Source of the DNA: Rhinopomastus cyanomelas
Lineage: Eukaryota > Chordata > Aves > Bucerotiformes > Rhinopomastidae
Direction: 5' to 3'
NCBI GenBank assembly: GCA_013400115.1
Contig: VXBP01008536.1
Span: 74,060 to 138,059, forward strand
Length of the DNA: 64,000 nt
Of this stretch, positions 23,212-33,075 are shown one piece after another (position 1 is the first letter of the stretch; each line of letters starts with the position of its first letter). The translations under genes were made by a program, and so were the position numbers. A model generated the notes under the pieces. The model saw nothing but the letters and a program-made list of their open reading frames with translations, did not search any database and had not been told where the DNA came from.

Positions 23212-25585
23212 ATCCCACCGACCGTGACCCGGGAGACTGCTGCCGCCTGCCGCGCCGGGACCAAACCACTACCTTGGTGTGCATGGAAGCCCAGCGCCCA
23301 GCCAGGAGGGGAGGGAGCGCCCGCGGGCCTGGAGCACAGCCCCACCGATGCTCATTAAACCTGTGCTTGCGAACCGTGCCGGCCAGTGCTTGGGGTGGGC
23401 TGGGGAGGGGCTGCCGAAGGTCTACAGACTCATCCTTCAGCGAGGGGACCGCTCAGCCGGCATCCTCCGAGCCTCACGCCGTCGCGCTGGAGAACGCCCG
23501 CGTGCCACCGGCCGGCCGCCGAGACTGGACCACGGCTCTCGAGCTGCCGCGTCGTCCCCACCCCGGAGCGGCTCCGACGTGCTGCTCTGGGTGCCCCTGG
23601 CCGCGATGGATGTCCTGGAGGCGGGAGCCAGCCAGACTTGCTCGTGCGGCCGGTGTGAGGGGCTGCGCCTCCGCCTCTGATGACCACCAAAGGGCTTGTG
23701 TGCGGTCCCCGTCCCCACTGCGCGAAGAACCTGGAGAGCTGCTGCTTTGTGTTCCCGGAGAGGCGCTGCGGCGCCTGATGCAGCCCCTCCTGTAGGGCAG
23801 CTCCGTTTCTGGCTGGACCGCTGCCCTCGGGCGCGCTGGGCTCTGGAGGAGGCCCGGAGAGGCCCCGGCGCGGAGGGAGCACGTTCACTGGGTTCCCGCG
23901 TTGCTGCTGTGCGGTCTGGGCTGTTGGTGCAGCCGCCAGAGAGGGAAAACAACAGCTCTGGGAGAAAACGCGCCCCAGCAACAAGACGGCCGGCAACCCC
24001 CGAGACTGCGGCGCTTCCCACCGCTGCCTGCGCCGGGCCGGTGGCTCCAGAGTCTTCCTGAGGACAAAGCAGCCGGGATGCGTTTGGAGAAACGAACTGC
24101 CCCGTGGGGCTGGTGTGCAGAGCGCGTGGCCCCTTCTGGCTGGACGCCGGGGGCGAGGACTCCCGTTCCCAGCGCAAGGCAAAGCGGGGCTGGCTTGGCT
24201 CCTGTCACAGGGGCAGGGGCCTGGTGGTGCTGGTTTGGCTTTGGTCGGGTGGGTGGGCTGGTGGCTTTTTATTCTGACATCGTCTGGGACGAGAGCGGCC
24301 GCCCGGCGGCGGGGGGCAGCCTGTGGGGTGACGCAAAGCGCTTGTGTGTTCGTGCTGCTTTTAATTTAAAGAGGAGCTGCCCTGCGGGCAGCAGCCTGTC
24401 GCTGTCTCCGTGTGTGCCGGTGCCCTCCCGCCCAGCTCCCCCGGCGCTCTGGGGTGCAGCTGCTGCCGCTCCCCGTCTCGGCAGGGGTAGGCCCTGGCCT
24501 GTTGTCTCTGGGTCACTCGGGCAGCGCTTGTCTTTCCTTCGCGGGTTTGCCTCTGTTTTCCCTGGAACCCAACCGTAGGGGTGGTGGTGGGAATGGAGGT
24601 GCCTCTCCCAGTGCCACCAGTGTTCTTGGGGTGAGCTGCTGGGGTGTGGGAAGGCTGGTGGGTGCCGCTCTGTTCATCGCAGCCTTGACCGCCAGTGCCT
24701 GGATCTCCGCGTTGCCTTCGCGTCGCAGGAGCACCGGCGGCACCGCGGGGAGCTTCTGTGCCGGCAGCTGCCGCTTCTCTGCGGCCTGGTGGCGCCCGGT
24801 CACCGAGGCCCAGGGGGGCAGCCGGGCTGTTGTCCTGCACAAGAGAGCGGAGGGATGTCCGAGACCTCCGACACAGCCGCTTCGCCGTCCCGCTGCTGCA
24901 GGCGCCCGGGGCGCGGCTCAAAGGCCTCCCCGTGATGCCCAGCCCCTCCCTGCTCCCTGGGCCGTTCGCTGGCACGGAAGGACCTCACGGAGCTGCTGAA
25001 GCGGGCACTTGGGCCCGAAGTGAAGGGCCACCGGCAGCACCGTGGGCTCTGGCACTGGGGTGCCCGTCCTGCGCGGGACGGGAGCGAGGTGGCCGGGTGT
25101 TGCTGTCCGGCGCCTGAACCCCAGCGCGGGGGAGCCCGGGAATCGCTGCCCTCTCCACCAGGACCGACCAGAGTGCGGCGGGGGCACAGGTGAGGTCTCT
25201 GCCGCAGGGCGGTCGCACCCACAGGGGTTTGTGCCTGTTGGGGAGCACAGGGCTGGGGCTCCCCGCAGGCGCGGGGTGCGTTTGCCCCTCGGCCTGACCG
25301 CGGCGGCTGTCCTCAGGGGGCCCCAGGAGCCGCTGGGGATGCGCGGCACCGTCTGCAGGGGAGAGAGGAGCGAGGCTGGGGGCTGCCGGTGGGTGTTGGG
25401 GCTTTCTCGGCGCGCGGCCGTGCGGAGGGCGAGCGAGGGGCCCTGCCGGGTCTCTGTGACCAGTCTGCGGCCTCGTGAAGTCGTCCCGTGCAAAGGCGGC
25501 GTCTGGTGGGGAATGAATCGCCTGAGTGTTGTCACTTCTCCCTGTAAAGAACCTACCTGGCATTAAACAAGTTGTGAGCTGACGC
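23212..25585 (+). other. FZR1: FZR1 3'UTR with two ATTAAA signals
   Basis: ATTAAA occurs at 23354-23359 (a short 3'UTR of about 160 nt) and at 25562-25567 (a long 3'UTR of about 2.4 kb). The stretch between is GC-rich and contains no gene I can support. Whether the long form is used cannot be told from sequence. Confidence 0.55.
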
Positions 25586-25798
25586 CTCTCCCCGGCTCCT
25601 TCTTGTGAGCTGGGGGCTGCTGTGCGGCCGCAGCCGCTCTGGAGAGGCCCCCCCGGCCCGGGGCGCTGGGGTCCCTGCGGCAGCTCCCCCGGCACAGGGC
25701 TGGCTGCAGCCGATGAGCCCTGCCCCGCTCACCTGTGTGGGCAGGGAGGGTCAGAGGTGCCCCTGCCCTGGCACAGCTGCTGCGGGGGGGGCAGGGCC

Positions 25799-25847
25799 GT
25801 TGCTAGGCGGCGCCGGGCGGTTGGGGCACCGTCTGCTCCCTGGCAAC
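25799..25847 (+). promoter_or_regulatory. TEKTIP1: RFX (X-box)-like half-sites upstream of TEKTIP1
   Basis: GTTGCTAGG (25799-25807) and the reverse-oriented CCTGGCAAC (25839-25847) are both good RFX half-sites. They lie 28-76 bp before the TEKTIP1 ATG. RFX factors drive ciliary genes, which fits an axonemal protein. Only about 300 bp separates the distal FZR1 polyadenylation signal from the TEKTIP1 start, so the promoter must be compact. Confidence 0.5.
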
Positions 25848-25874
25848 TGCGGCCGGGCCTGGGCAGCACCAGCC

Positions 25875-26895
25875 ATGGAGCGCGGGGAGCCCAGAGCCGC
25901 GGTCTGGCCCAGCAGCCTGGAGACTGGAGTCCCGCGGCCCCTGCACAGGTAGGACCCTGCCTGGGGGGGGAGAAGAGCCCCCTCCCCACCCTGACACTCA
26001 GGGCCTGAGGTTTGCAAGGGCCGGGCTGTGTCCCACCAGCTGGGGGGTGCCCAGTGCCTGCTGCAGCCCCATCAGACACAGTGTGTCCCTGCCCTGCTGG
26101 TGGTGGGGAGCACGGTGCCCTGACGGTTCCATCTCCCCCGCAGCGACCAGTATGTGACACTGAGGGGGCCAGGCCATGCCCCTGTGCTGTGGCAGGCCAT
26201 GCACTGGAAGACCCCTGCCCTCGGCTGGCCCACGGGGCTGGGCTGGTCCGCAGGGGAGTGCGACTGGGGCCCGCGGGAGCCCTGGTACCGGCTGCCCCCC
26301 ACCAATGCCCACCGCCGCTGGCAGCGAGCCCATGAGCGCGGGGAGCGGGAGCCTCTGACCCCAGGNGCCGTGAGGGGCTGCCAGTGCCTCAGTTTCCCCG
26401 TGGGGGTTGGGGGAGGCTAAGGGCCCTTCAGGCAACAGGATGGGGGAGCTCGAGGGGCTTTGGGGTGCAAATCCTGCTGGGCCCCTGCCACCTCTCTTGT
26501 CCCTGGCAGCTTGCGCCCAGCGCCTGCGGGAAGTCGCCTGCTGGGACCCCACCATCCCCGCCGTGGGCCTGGGACCCCGCAGCCGCTGGGGCGCCTTCCG
26601 CTGGCGGGAGCGACCTGTCCCGGGGAAGGAGTTTGGTAAGAGCTGGGGGGCCGCTGGCGGGGCCCCGCAACTGCCAGCTGTGCCCCCTCTTAACCCCACC
26701 CTCTGCTTCCAGCTGTCACCCGCAGCCAGAGCCTTGGGTCACCGGGGGGNAGCTGTCCCCCGCAGCCAGAGCCTTGGGGCACCGGGGGGCAGCTCGGGGT
26801 ACGTGCCCCTGCTCTCCTTCTGCTGCACCCGCCTCACCGCCCAGGACACCAGCACCTGGAACCTCCCGCACCACCAGTTCTCCTCCTTCCAATAA
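25875..26895 (+). CDS. TEKTIP1: TEKTIP1 (C19orf71), tektin-bundle-interacting axonemal protein
   Basis: Four exons (25875-25948, 26144-26369, 26521-26635, 26753-26895) give 185 residues in frame; the human protein is about 209. TEKTIP1 is a microtubule inner protein in the doublets of motile cilia and sperm flagella. Visible features are GVPRPLH at the end of exon 1, then SDQYVTLRGPGHAPVLWQA, PREPWYRLPPTNAHRRW, RSRWGAFRWRERPVPGKEF and a C-terminal SSGYVPLLSFC. The Trp/Pro/Arg-rich, domainless composition is as in the family. N26366 falls in exon 2 near its donor, so that boundary is inferred. The last exon is preceded by an imperfect 40-bp duplicate of its own start (26713-26752) containing N26750. 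Only the second copy keeps the frame. The stop codon lies inside the polyadenylation signal. Confidence 0.82.
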
Positions 26896-26896
26896 A
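26891..26896 (+). terminator. TEKTIP1: TEKTIP1 polyadenylation signal overlapping the stop codon
   Basis: AATAAA at 26891-26896 contains the TAA stop (26893-26895), so the 3'UTR should be only some 15-30 nt. Confidence 0.75.
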
Positions 26897-27000
26897 GACC
26901 ACTGGTCCCGCACCCGGCCTGGCCTCTTCCTGGGGAGCCGAGCCCGGGGGTCTGCCTGGTGCTGCCGGCTTCCCAAGTCCTGCCCAGACCCCCCNCCCCG

Positions 27001-27260
27001 TGTCTCACGGAGGGGCAGCACATCCCACCCCCCCCAGCACAGAGCACCCCCGTGTCTCACGGAGGGGCAGCACATCCCACCCCCCCCAGCACAGAGCACC
27101 CCCGTGTCTCACGGAGGGGCAGCACATCCCACCCCCCCCAGCACAGAGCACCCCCGTGTCTCACGGAGGGGCAGCACATCCCACCCCCCCCAGCACAGAA
27201 CACCCCCGTGTCTCACGGAGGGGCAGCACATCCCACCCCCCCCAGCACAGAGCACACCCA
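27001..27260. repeat. 52-bp minisatellite, five units
   Basis: Five near-perfect copies (TGTCTCACGG at 27001, 27053, 27105, 27157, 27209) of a 52-bp unit containing AGGGGCAGCACATCCCACCC and CAGCACAGAGCACCCC. It fills the interval between the convergent 3' ends of TEKTIP1 and the GRAMD2-like gene. There are no variable spacers, so it is not a CRISPR-like structure. N26995 lies at its left edge. Confidence 0.9.
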
Positions 27261-27283
27261 CAGGGGAAGGGGGCGGTCACGTC

Positions 27284-27289
27284 TTTATT
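27284..27289 (-). terminator. Polyadenylation signal of the GRAMD2-like gene
   Basis: AATAAA on the minus strand, about 280 nt past the stop codon at 27565 and right next to the 52-bp minisatellite. Confidence 0.75.
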
Positions 27290-27564
27290 CAAAACCGAGG
27301 GACAGCACTGGGTCCCCCTCTGCCTGCCACCCCCTGTGGTGGGGATGGGGGACCCCCTGCGCCCCGGCCCCTGTGCACTGCTCTCAACTCGGGGAGGGAG
27401 CTGGGGCCTCTGTGGACTCCCCCCGCGGACTGGGGGCGCCGGCAGGCACCTGGGGCACAGACGCCCCCGGCTGCCCGGACAGGCAGAGGAAGGGCTGGGA
27501 GTGACCCTTCGGCCGGTCCCTCTGCCCCGCTGCTGGCACTGGTGCCGCTGGGTCCTCGCCGGCC

Positions 27565-29795
27565 TCATGTGGTCTTGTAGCTGCAGGGGGCGGGCAGGGT
27601 GAGGGGGTCACTGCTGCGCTGGGGGCGCAGGGGGCCCCCTCCCACTTACCGCTCTGGGAGGCCGAGGTCTGGCCAAGCCCCCGTGGCCACCAGCCGCTGC
27701 TCCAGCTCCATGATGCGCAGCCCGATGTACCCCGAGGACACCAGCAGCGCCAGCATCCTGGGGGACACCCCAGTGTCAGGACGGGGGGAGCAGGGCTGGG
27801 GCTGTGGGGGCTGCCGCTGCCAGGCTGGAGAGGCGATCTGCGCGGGGGATGTGGCCAGGGAGGGGGCCGGAGCCCCGAGGGCTGTGGGGCCCGTGGAGAC
27901 TCACAGCAGCAGGTAGATGAGGATGATGGTGTCCAGGGGGCTCAGCCGGGCGGTGGTCCGGGCCCAGAGCGCTGGGAGGGAGCGAGTGTCAGAGCCCCCG
28001 CGCCAGGAGCCGGCCTGGGGGTCGCTCCCCCGGCACCACCGCCCTCCCCAGGGCTCCCCGACCCACCCCAAGGGCTGTGGGGCTTTGCCAAGGGCACCCG
28101 CTCAGCGCTGCTCGGAGCTGGTGCTGCTGCATCCTCCTCCTCCTCCTCCTTCGCCGGCCTCGGCGCCGGACGGGGCCCATCTGCGTGCAGCCGTGAAACG
28201 CTCGTGGGGCCGCGGGACCGGCGAGGGGTTGGGGCGCCCGGTGGCCCAGCGGCACCCGGGGAGCTGCTCCTGCCCCCCGCCGCGGGGCGGCCGAAGGCCC
28301 TGCGCTCCCTCCAGGGCCGCGAGGGGCCCCGAGCCCGCAGCTGCTCCGGGGGGCCGAGGGCCGCCGCTCACCTGGCCGCTCCGGGAGGCTCTCGGGCTCC
28401 GGGCTGCTCTGCTCCGGGCCCGCCCGGCCGGGGGGCTGCAAGAGGACAAGCCCCGGCTGTGCCCCGCGGCCCCAGGGTGCAGGCGGGTGGCACCCGCTGG
28501 GACTCGGCCCACTCGGGGTCTGTGGTGCCCCAGGACGGGGCTGTTCCGCTCCAAAACCCTTCCTGGGGTCCGGCCCCGGGGAGTTCCCGCTGCCAACCCC
28601 CTGTTTCCCGGCCTTACCGGCGGCTTCCTGAGGCGCCCCGCGGCGCCCGGGGAGCTGGGAGAGCTCTGGCTGGGGTCCTGGGCAGGGGAAGAGGAGGGCG
28701 GCTGCTGGGGGGTCCTGGCTCCGGACCCCCCCGTGCGGGCACAGAGCCCCCGGGCCCCCAGCCCGGGGCAGTGCAGACCTGCAGGTGTTTGCAGACGGCC
28801 TTGAGGAGCTGGAACGCGGCCTCTCGCCGGTGCAGGGACACGAACAGGAGCTGCTTGGGAGCGGGACAGGGCTCTGCCGGGGCTGCTCCCTTGGTCGCGG
28901 CCCGCAGGGACCCCCTGCCGGCCACAGGGTCGCCCCGGTCGGCCCCGGGTCGTCACCTTCTCCCCATTAGCCGTGCGGACGCTGAGCGCGTTGGGCACCA
29001 GCAGGGCTGTGTTGGCCTTCTTGAGGGCTGAGATGGAGGCGACGGGCACCGCCACCTGCGCCGGGGCCCAGGCGGTGTCACCCCGGCAGCGTCACCCCGG
29101 CAGCATCGCCCCCGTCCCAGGCAGCTGCTCGTGCCCCCCGGCCCACCTTGATGTCCTTGAGCATCAGGCTGGCGTGGAAGCAGAGGTGGCGGGAGGAGAT
29201 GTAGAGGCGGCCGTGGTAGGGCACCTCTCTGTGCCAGGCGCAGGAGAAGCAGCCCAGCAGCGCCTCCCGCTCCGCCAGCTCCCCGAAGGCTTTGCGGTAG
29301 CCGGTGGCTCGTTTGCTCTGCTGTGGGGGAGGCTGGAGCCGGGGCTGTCATGGGGGGGTTGCCCCAGGCAGAGCCCCGGCACGGGGACACCCAGCAGCCC
29401 TCCGGTGCCAGGAAACCAGGATGGGTCCTCCCCTGGCAACCCCCTGCCCCCCAGCAGCCCCGTGGCACAGGGGTGCCCACTCTGCGACTCACCGGCGGGG
29501 ATGGGGGCCCAGGCGGCGCTGGCAGCGGGGGTTCGCTGGGGGAGGGCTCGCAGGTGTGGGCTCTGGCAGGGGGCCGCAGGCAGGGTGAGCGCCGGGCCTG
29601 CCCGCAGCCCCGCCTGGGCACATTCGGGCCCACTCGGCCGAGGGCAGCGGGCCGCGGGAGCCCCTTGCGGGGCAGCACCCACCTGGTGAGCAGAGGGGGC
29701 CTCAGCTGGGCGCCCGTGCTGCCCCGCTCCTCCAGGCTCTGCCAGCGCCTCTCCTCCAGCAGCCCCCTCACGCTCCTCCTCAGCTTCCCGGGCAT
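27565..29795 (-). CDS. GRAM-domain, C-terminal-anchored protein of the GRAMD2 family
   Basis: Ten coding exons, 29795..29683, 29562..29493, 29320..29147, 29055..28957, 28850..28779, 28677..28618, 28435..28372, 27971..27905, 27757..27650 and 27580..27565, keep one frame for 280 residues. A GRAM domain spans about 70-176 (YRKAFGELAEREALL, GRLYISSRHLCFHASL, KDIKVAVPVASI, KKANTALLVPNALSV, LLFVSLHRREAAFQLLKAVC). A Pro/Ser-rich linker follows, then one TM segment near the C-terminus (TIILIYLLLMLALLVSSGYI) and IGLRIMELEQRL. This is the layout of GRAMD2A/GRAMD2B, lipid-sensing ER-membrane proteins that mark ER-plasma membrane contacts. The linker is much shorter than in human GRAMD2A (354 residues). 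The ATG at 29795 is the first in exon A. An upstream exon ending at 30323 splices in phase and is open without a nearby ATG, so I treat it as 5'UTR. I do not recall a GRAMD gene here in mammals. Confidence 0.82.
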
Positions 29796-29811
29796 GGACG
29801 GGTCTGAGCCG

Positions 29812-30470
29812 CTGCTGGGCACCGGGCACAGGACAGTGCCCACAGCGCCCGGCCCTGTGGCACAGAGACACCCACCTGCCCAGACCCCCCCTCCACACCC
29901 CACACTGGCTCTCAGGGGTAGCACCAGCTCCACTGCAGTGTCTCCCCAGGTGCTGGTGAGCTGGGGGCTTCCCCAGCCGTGGGCACTGCAGCGGCACTGG
30001 GGTCACGGCCCGGTCCTGCTGCCCCTACGGTGACCGTCCCAGCAGGCAGCACCAGGCAAACCTGCATCCCAGTCTGCCCAATGCCAGGCTCCACGGGACC
30101 CTCCTGCCAGCCTGGGCCACGGGGGCGGTGTGTGCCCAGGCCCAGAGCCCCAGCCGTGGCCAACTGGCTCCGCCGCCACTCGTGGGTCCCCCTGTCCCTC
30201 CTTGGAGCTGGGAGAGGGGCGTGAGGCCAGGGTGGCTCCACGAGAGCCAGGAAGGCGCCCGGCTGCACCCACCTGCAGCAGAGCCCCCTCAGCGGGCAGC
30301 TCGTGCCCACCCCGCCTGGTACCTGGAGACGAGCGCAGCCGAGCCCCCCGTGTCCCGTCCCGGCCGGCCTGTGCCGCAGCCCTGCTCCCGCTCCGGCTCC
30401 TTCCAGAGCTGCCTCAGCCCGCAGCGCCTCCTCCTCCTCCTCCTCCTCCTCCTCCTCTCGGCTGGCGAGG
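29812..30470 (-). other. Likely 5'UTR exon and first intron of the GRAMD2-like gene, with a (GAG)n tract
   Basis: A donor CTCCAG/GTACCA on the minus strand at 30323 joins in phase to the acceptor at 29812. Upstream, 30427-30458 is a CTC/GAG triplet run that reads as poly-Glu, poly-Arg or poly-Gly depending on frame. The transcription start was not identified. Confidence 0.4.
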
Positions 30471-31994
30471 AAGGGCGGGCAGGCGGGGCTGCGCCTGCAC
30501 GTTGGCAGGAGGCGAAGGGGCAAATGCCAGCCTGGCCTGGGGTGGGGTGAGGTGGGAGCAGCTGCCAAGCCCAGGGCACCTGGGCAGGGTGGGAGGGAGG
30601 ACAGCAGAGGGGTAAAAGGGCATTGCCAGGGCACAGCTGGCCCCACCGCTGTGACCACCTGCCCCGGGTGGCCCAGGGTCGGGGGGGTCCCCATGGGAGC
30701 CCACTGTGGCCACAGTGACCCTGGCACCAGCTCACGTGGCCCCTGATGGGTGGCAAGTGGCACCCGGTGCCCTCCTCTCCGGGTGCAGCCCAGGCCCCCA
30801 GCCTCCAGAGCCCTCTGGTGTGGGACCCCCCCAGGCAGGGGGCTGATTGCCCCCAGAAGCGCTGGAGGTGCTTCCTGCCTGTTCTGCCCCCAGACAGTGC
30901 CAGGCAGTGCCCGCAGGCGCACCCAGTGGGTGACAGCGGGTCCTGTGGGCACCTCCGTGCCACAGCCTGTGGGGAGGGGGCCCAGCTGCCCCCCAGACAA
31001 GCTGCAGGCGGGTCCCCTACCTGGTAGAGCTGCCAGCTGGAGCAGCACAGCCCACAGCTCCATGGGCACCCACAGCATCACCCACCCCCTGCCCACTCCT
31101 CACCTTGAGCCCCCTTCCCCTCCACAGCAATCCTGAGGGTCAGTCTGGCCCCCTCCACGGGGGTCCCTGCTGCAGGACCCCCAGAGCCTGGTCCCTGCGC
31201 AGAGGCCAAGTGAGGCGGGGGTGAGGCTGGGCTGGGGGGGCCCGTGTGGACCGGCCTTCACCCCCGCTGGAGGGCACTGGGGCAGAGGCCAAGGCCACAG
31301 GGCACCCCCCGCCCCGGGCTGCTCTCGCCCTCTGCCCCGGGGCCGATAAGGCCGTTCCCACAGCCCCAGCTGCTGCGGGAAGGGCCCACACGGGCCCGCG
31401 GCACCCATGGGGAGCGGCACCCCGACACCCAGCGCTGTGCCCCCAGCTTGCCGGACAGCCCTGGCCCCCCATGCCCTGCCCCACGGGCACGCGCTGTGCT
31501 CACGCAGGGCACATGTGGGGCCCACGTGCCCGGGTGGGGTGGGGGCAGCGGTGGGCACATGCTCACTGCCCCAACCCCTGGCCTTGGCACGCGCCCCGGT
31601 CCCCACTGCGTGACCCCAGGGGACAGGGCCCGAGGGTGAAAGTCCACGGGGCCGGCTGCACCCTGGGGACCTCCCAGCGTGGCACTGCCAGGCCCCCCCC
31701 GGCCACCGGAGCCCTCCCAGGCCTGTGCCAGCCCCCTGCGCCCACTGTCACCATCCCCAGGGCCCGGCTGCCATGTCCCGGACACACGGCCCCCTCGGGT
31801 GACCCAGGGTGACTCAGGCCTCGCTGGCACCAGGCACAGCCCCCACGGGTACCTGATGGCCCTGGAGGGGCCAGGGGAAAGAGCCTTGATCCCGCTTCCC
31901 TGGGGAGGCTTTGTCAGATGAGCGCTAACCCGCAGCCCCAGGAGACAACCCAGAGGCCATCAGCGGCAGCATCAGGAGCCCTTTGGGCTGGAGA
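30471..31994. other. Intergenic GC-rich DNA
   Basis: It lies between the 5' end of the GRAMD2-like gene and a CR1. There are many overlapping Pro/Gly/Ala-rich open frames without domains or splice support. I see nothing I would call a gene. Confidence 0.5.
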
Positions 31995-32500
31995 AGAACC
32001 ACAGACTGGTTTGGGTTCACAGGGACCTTAAAGACCACCCAGCCCCAACCCCCTGCCAGGGCAGCGGCACCTCTCCCCAGCCCAGGGTGCCCCCAGCCCC
32101 ATCCAGCCTGCCCTCAGGCACTGCCAGGGGTGAGGGAGCAGCCGCAGCCTCCCCGGGCAGCCTGTTCCAGGGCCTCAGCCCCCTCCCAGGGAGGAGTTTC
32201 AGCCTCAGATCCCATCTTCATCTCCCCTCGTGGAGCCGGAACCCAGCCCCTTGTCCCAGCACCAGAGTCCCCCAGCAGAAGTCCCTCTACAGCTCTCCTG
32301 GAGCCCCCGCAGGGACTGGAAGCTGCTCTGAGGTCCCCCTGGAGCCTTCTCCTGTCCAGGCTGAACAGCCCCAGCTCCCTCAGCCTGTCCCCAGAGCAGG
32401 GGGGGCTGCAGCCCTGTGACCCCTCTGGCCCCACTCCAACAGCTCCAGGTCCTCTTTGCACTGGAGACTCCAGACCTGGGTCTCACCCGCGCAGAGGGGG
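31995..32500 (-). mobile_element. CR1 LINE fragment, intergenic
   Basis: Reversed CR1 text runs from the tail (CACAGACTGGTTTGGG, ACCTTAAAGACCACCCAGCC) through GGAGCCTTCTCCTGTCCAGG to the phrase TTTGCACTGGAGACTCCAG. It is the same subfamily region as the DOHH copies but clearly diverged from them. Confidence 0.85.
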
Positions 32501-33075
32501 CCAGTCCCTTCCTTTGCCAGGCACTAAATGCCCTTTAAGCCCAAGTCCAGTGGCTTCCCCAGCTCAGCCAGAGCCCCACTGACCCCTGTCCCTCGCCCCA
32601 CAGCGCCAGGGCTCTGCAACCCCTCCGGACACGGGGACCCCCCCCACTGCCCTGGGCCGGGCCTGAGGACCCTTGTGGGGCAGCAACTGCTCCTCTGGGC
32701 CACCTCACTCTCCCCTGCGGCAGCTCGAGGCAGTTTCCTCTCGATCTGTCGCTTGTTCCTGGGGAGAAGTGACCGACCCCCACCGGCTCCAGCCTCCTGA
32801 ACCTCAGGCGGCCGCAGAGAGCCAGGGGGCTGCTCCGCGGCCCCTCCGCTCCAGGCCGGCCCCTCCGCTCCAGGCCGCCCCCTCCGCCTCAGGCCGGGCA
32901 GCCCCCAGTGCCGACGCTGCGCTGCCATTGGCCCCGCGGCCCGCAGGCAAGGAGCGCCCCCATTGGCTGCCATCCCTGGGGGGGCGGGACAACCTCGCAG
33001 GAACCAATCGCTGAGCTCCGGCCCTGCTACGCGGCGGCCATTTTGTTTGCGGGCGCAGCCGCCATCGCTGGTGAG
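32501..33075 (+). promoter_or_regulatory. CpG promoter without an assigned gene
   Basis: Three CCAAT boxes (CCATTGGCC at 32925, CATTGGCTG at 32961, AACCAATCG at 33002) precede a YY1-type GGCGGCCATTTTG (about 33033) and a splice donor CGCTG/GTGAGG at 33070/33071, all in plus orientation. This looks like a real promoter plus a short untranslated first exon. No plus-strand coding gene follows before HMG20B, so a non-coding RNA antisense to MFSD12 is the simplest reading. A distal promoter for the minus-strand GRAMD2-like gene is the alternative. The 32501-32900 part shows nothing recognisable. Confidence 0.5.

Noticed and set aside
27001..27260. CRISPR-like regular array
   Set aside because: Units are contiguous 52-bp tandem copies without unique spacers, in a vertebrate genome. 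It is a minisatellite.
26384..27580. Plus-strand frame of 398 codons with repeated HGGAAHPTPPST-like units
   Set aside because: It is a read through the TEKTIP1 exons and the 52-bp minisatellite. The repeated peptide is a by-product of the tandem array.
30427..30458. Poly-Glu/poly-Arg coding tract upstream of the GRAMD2-like gene
   Set aside because: A (CTC)n/(GAG)n triplet repeat is open in all frames. The frame that splices in phase has no credible ATG near it, so it is more likely untranslated.
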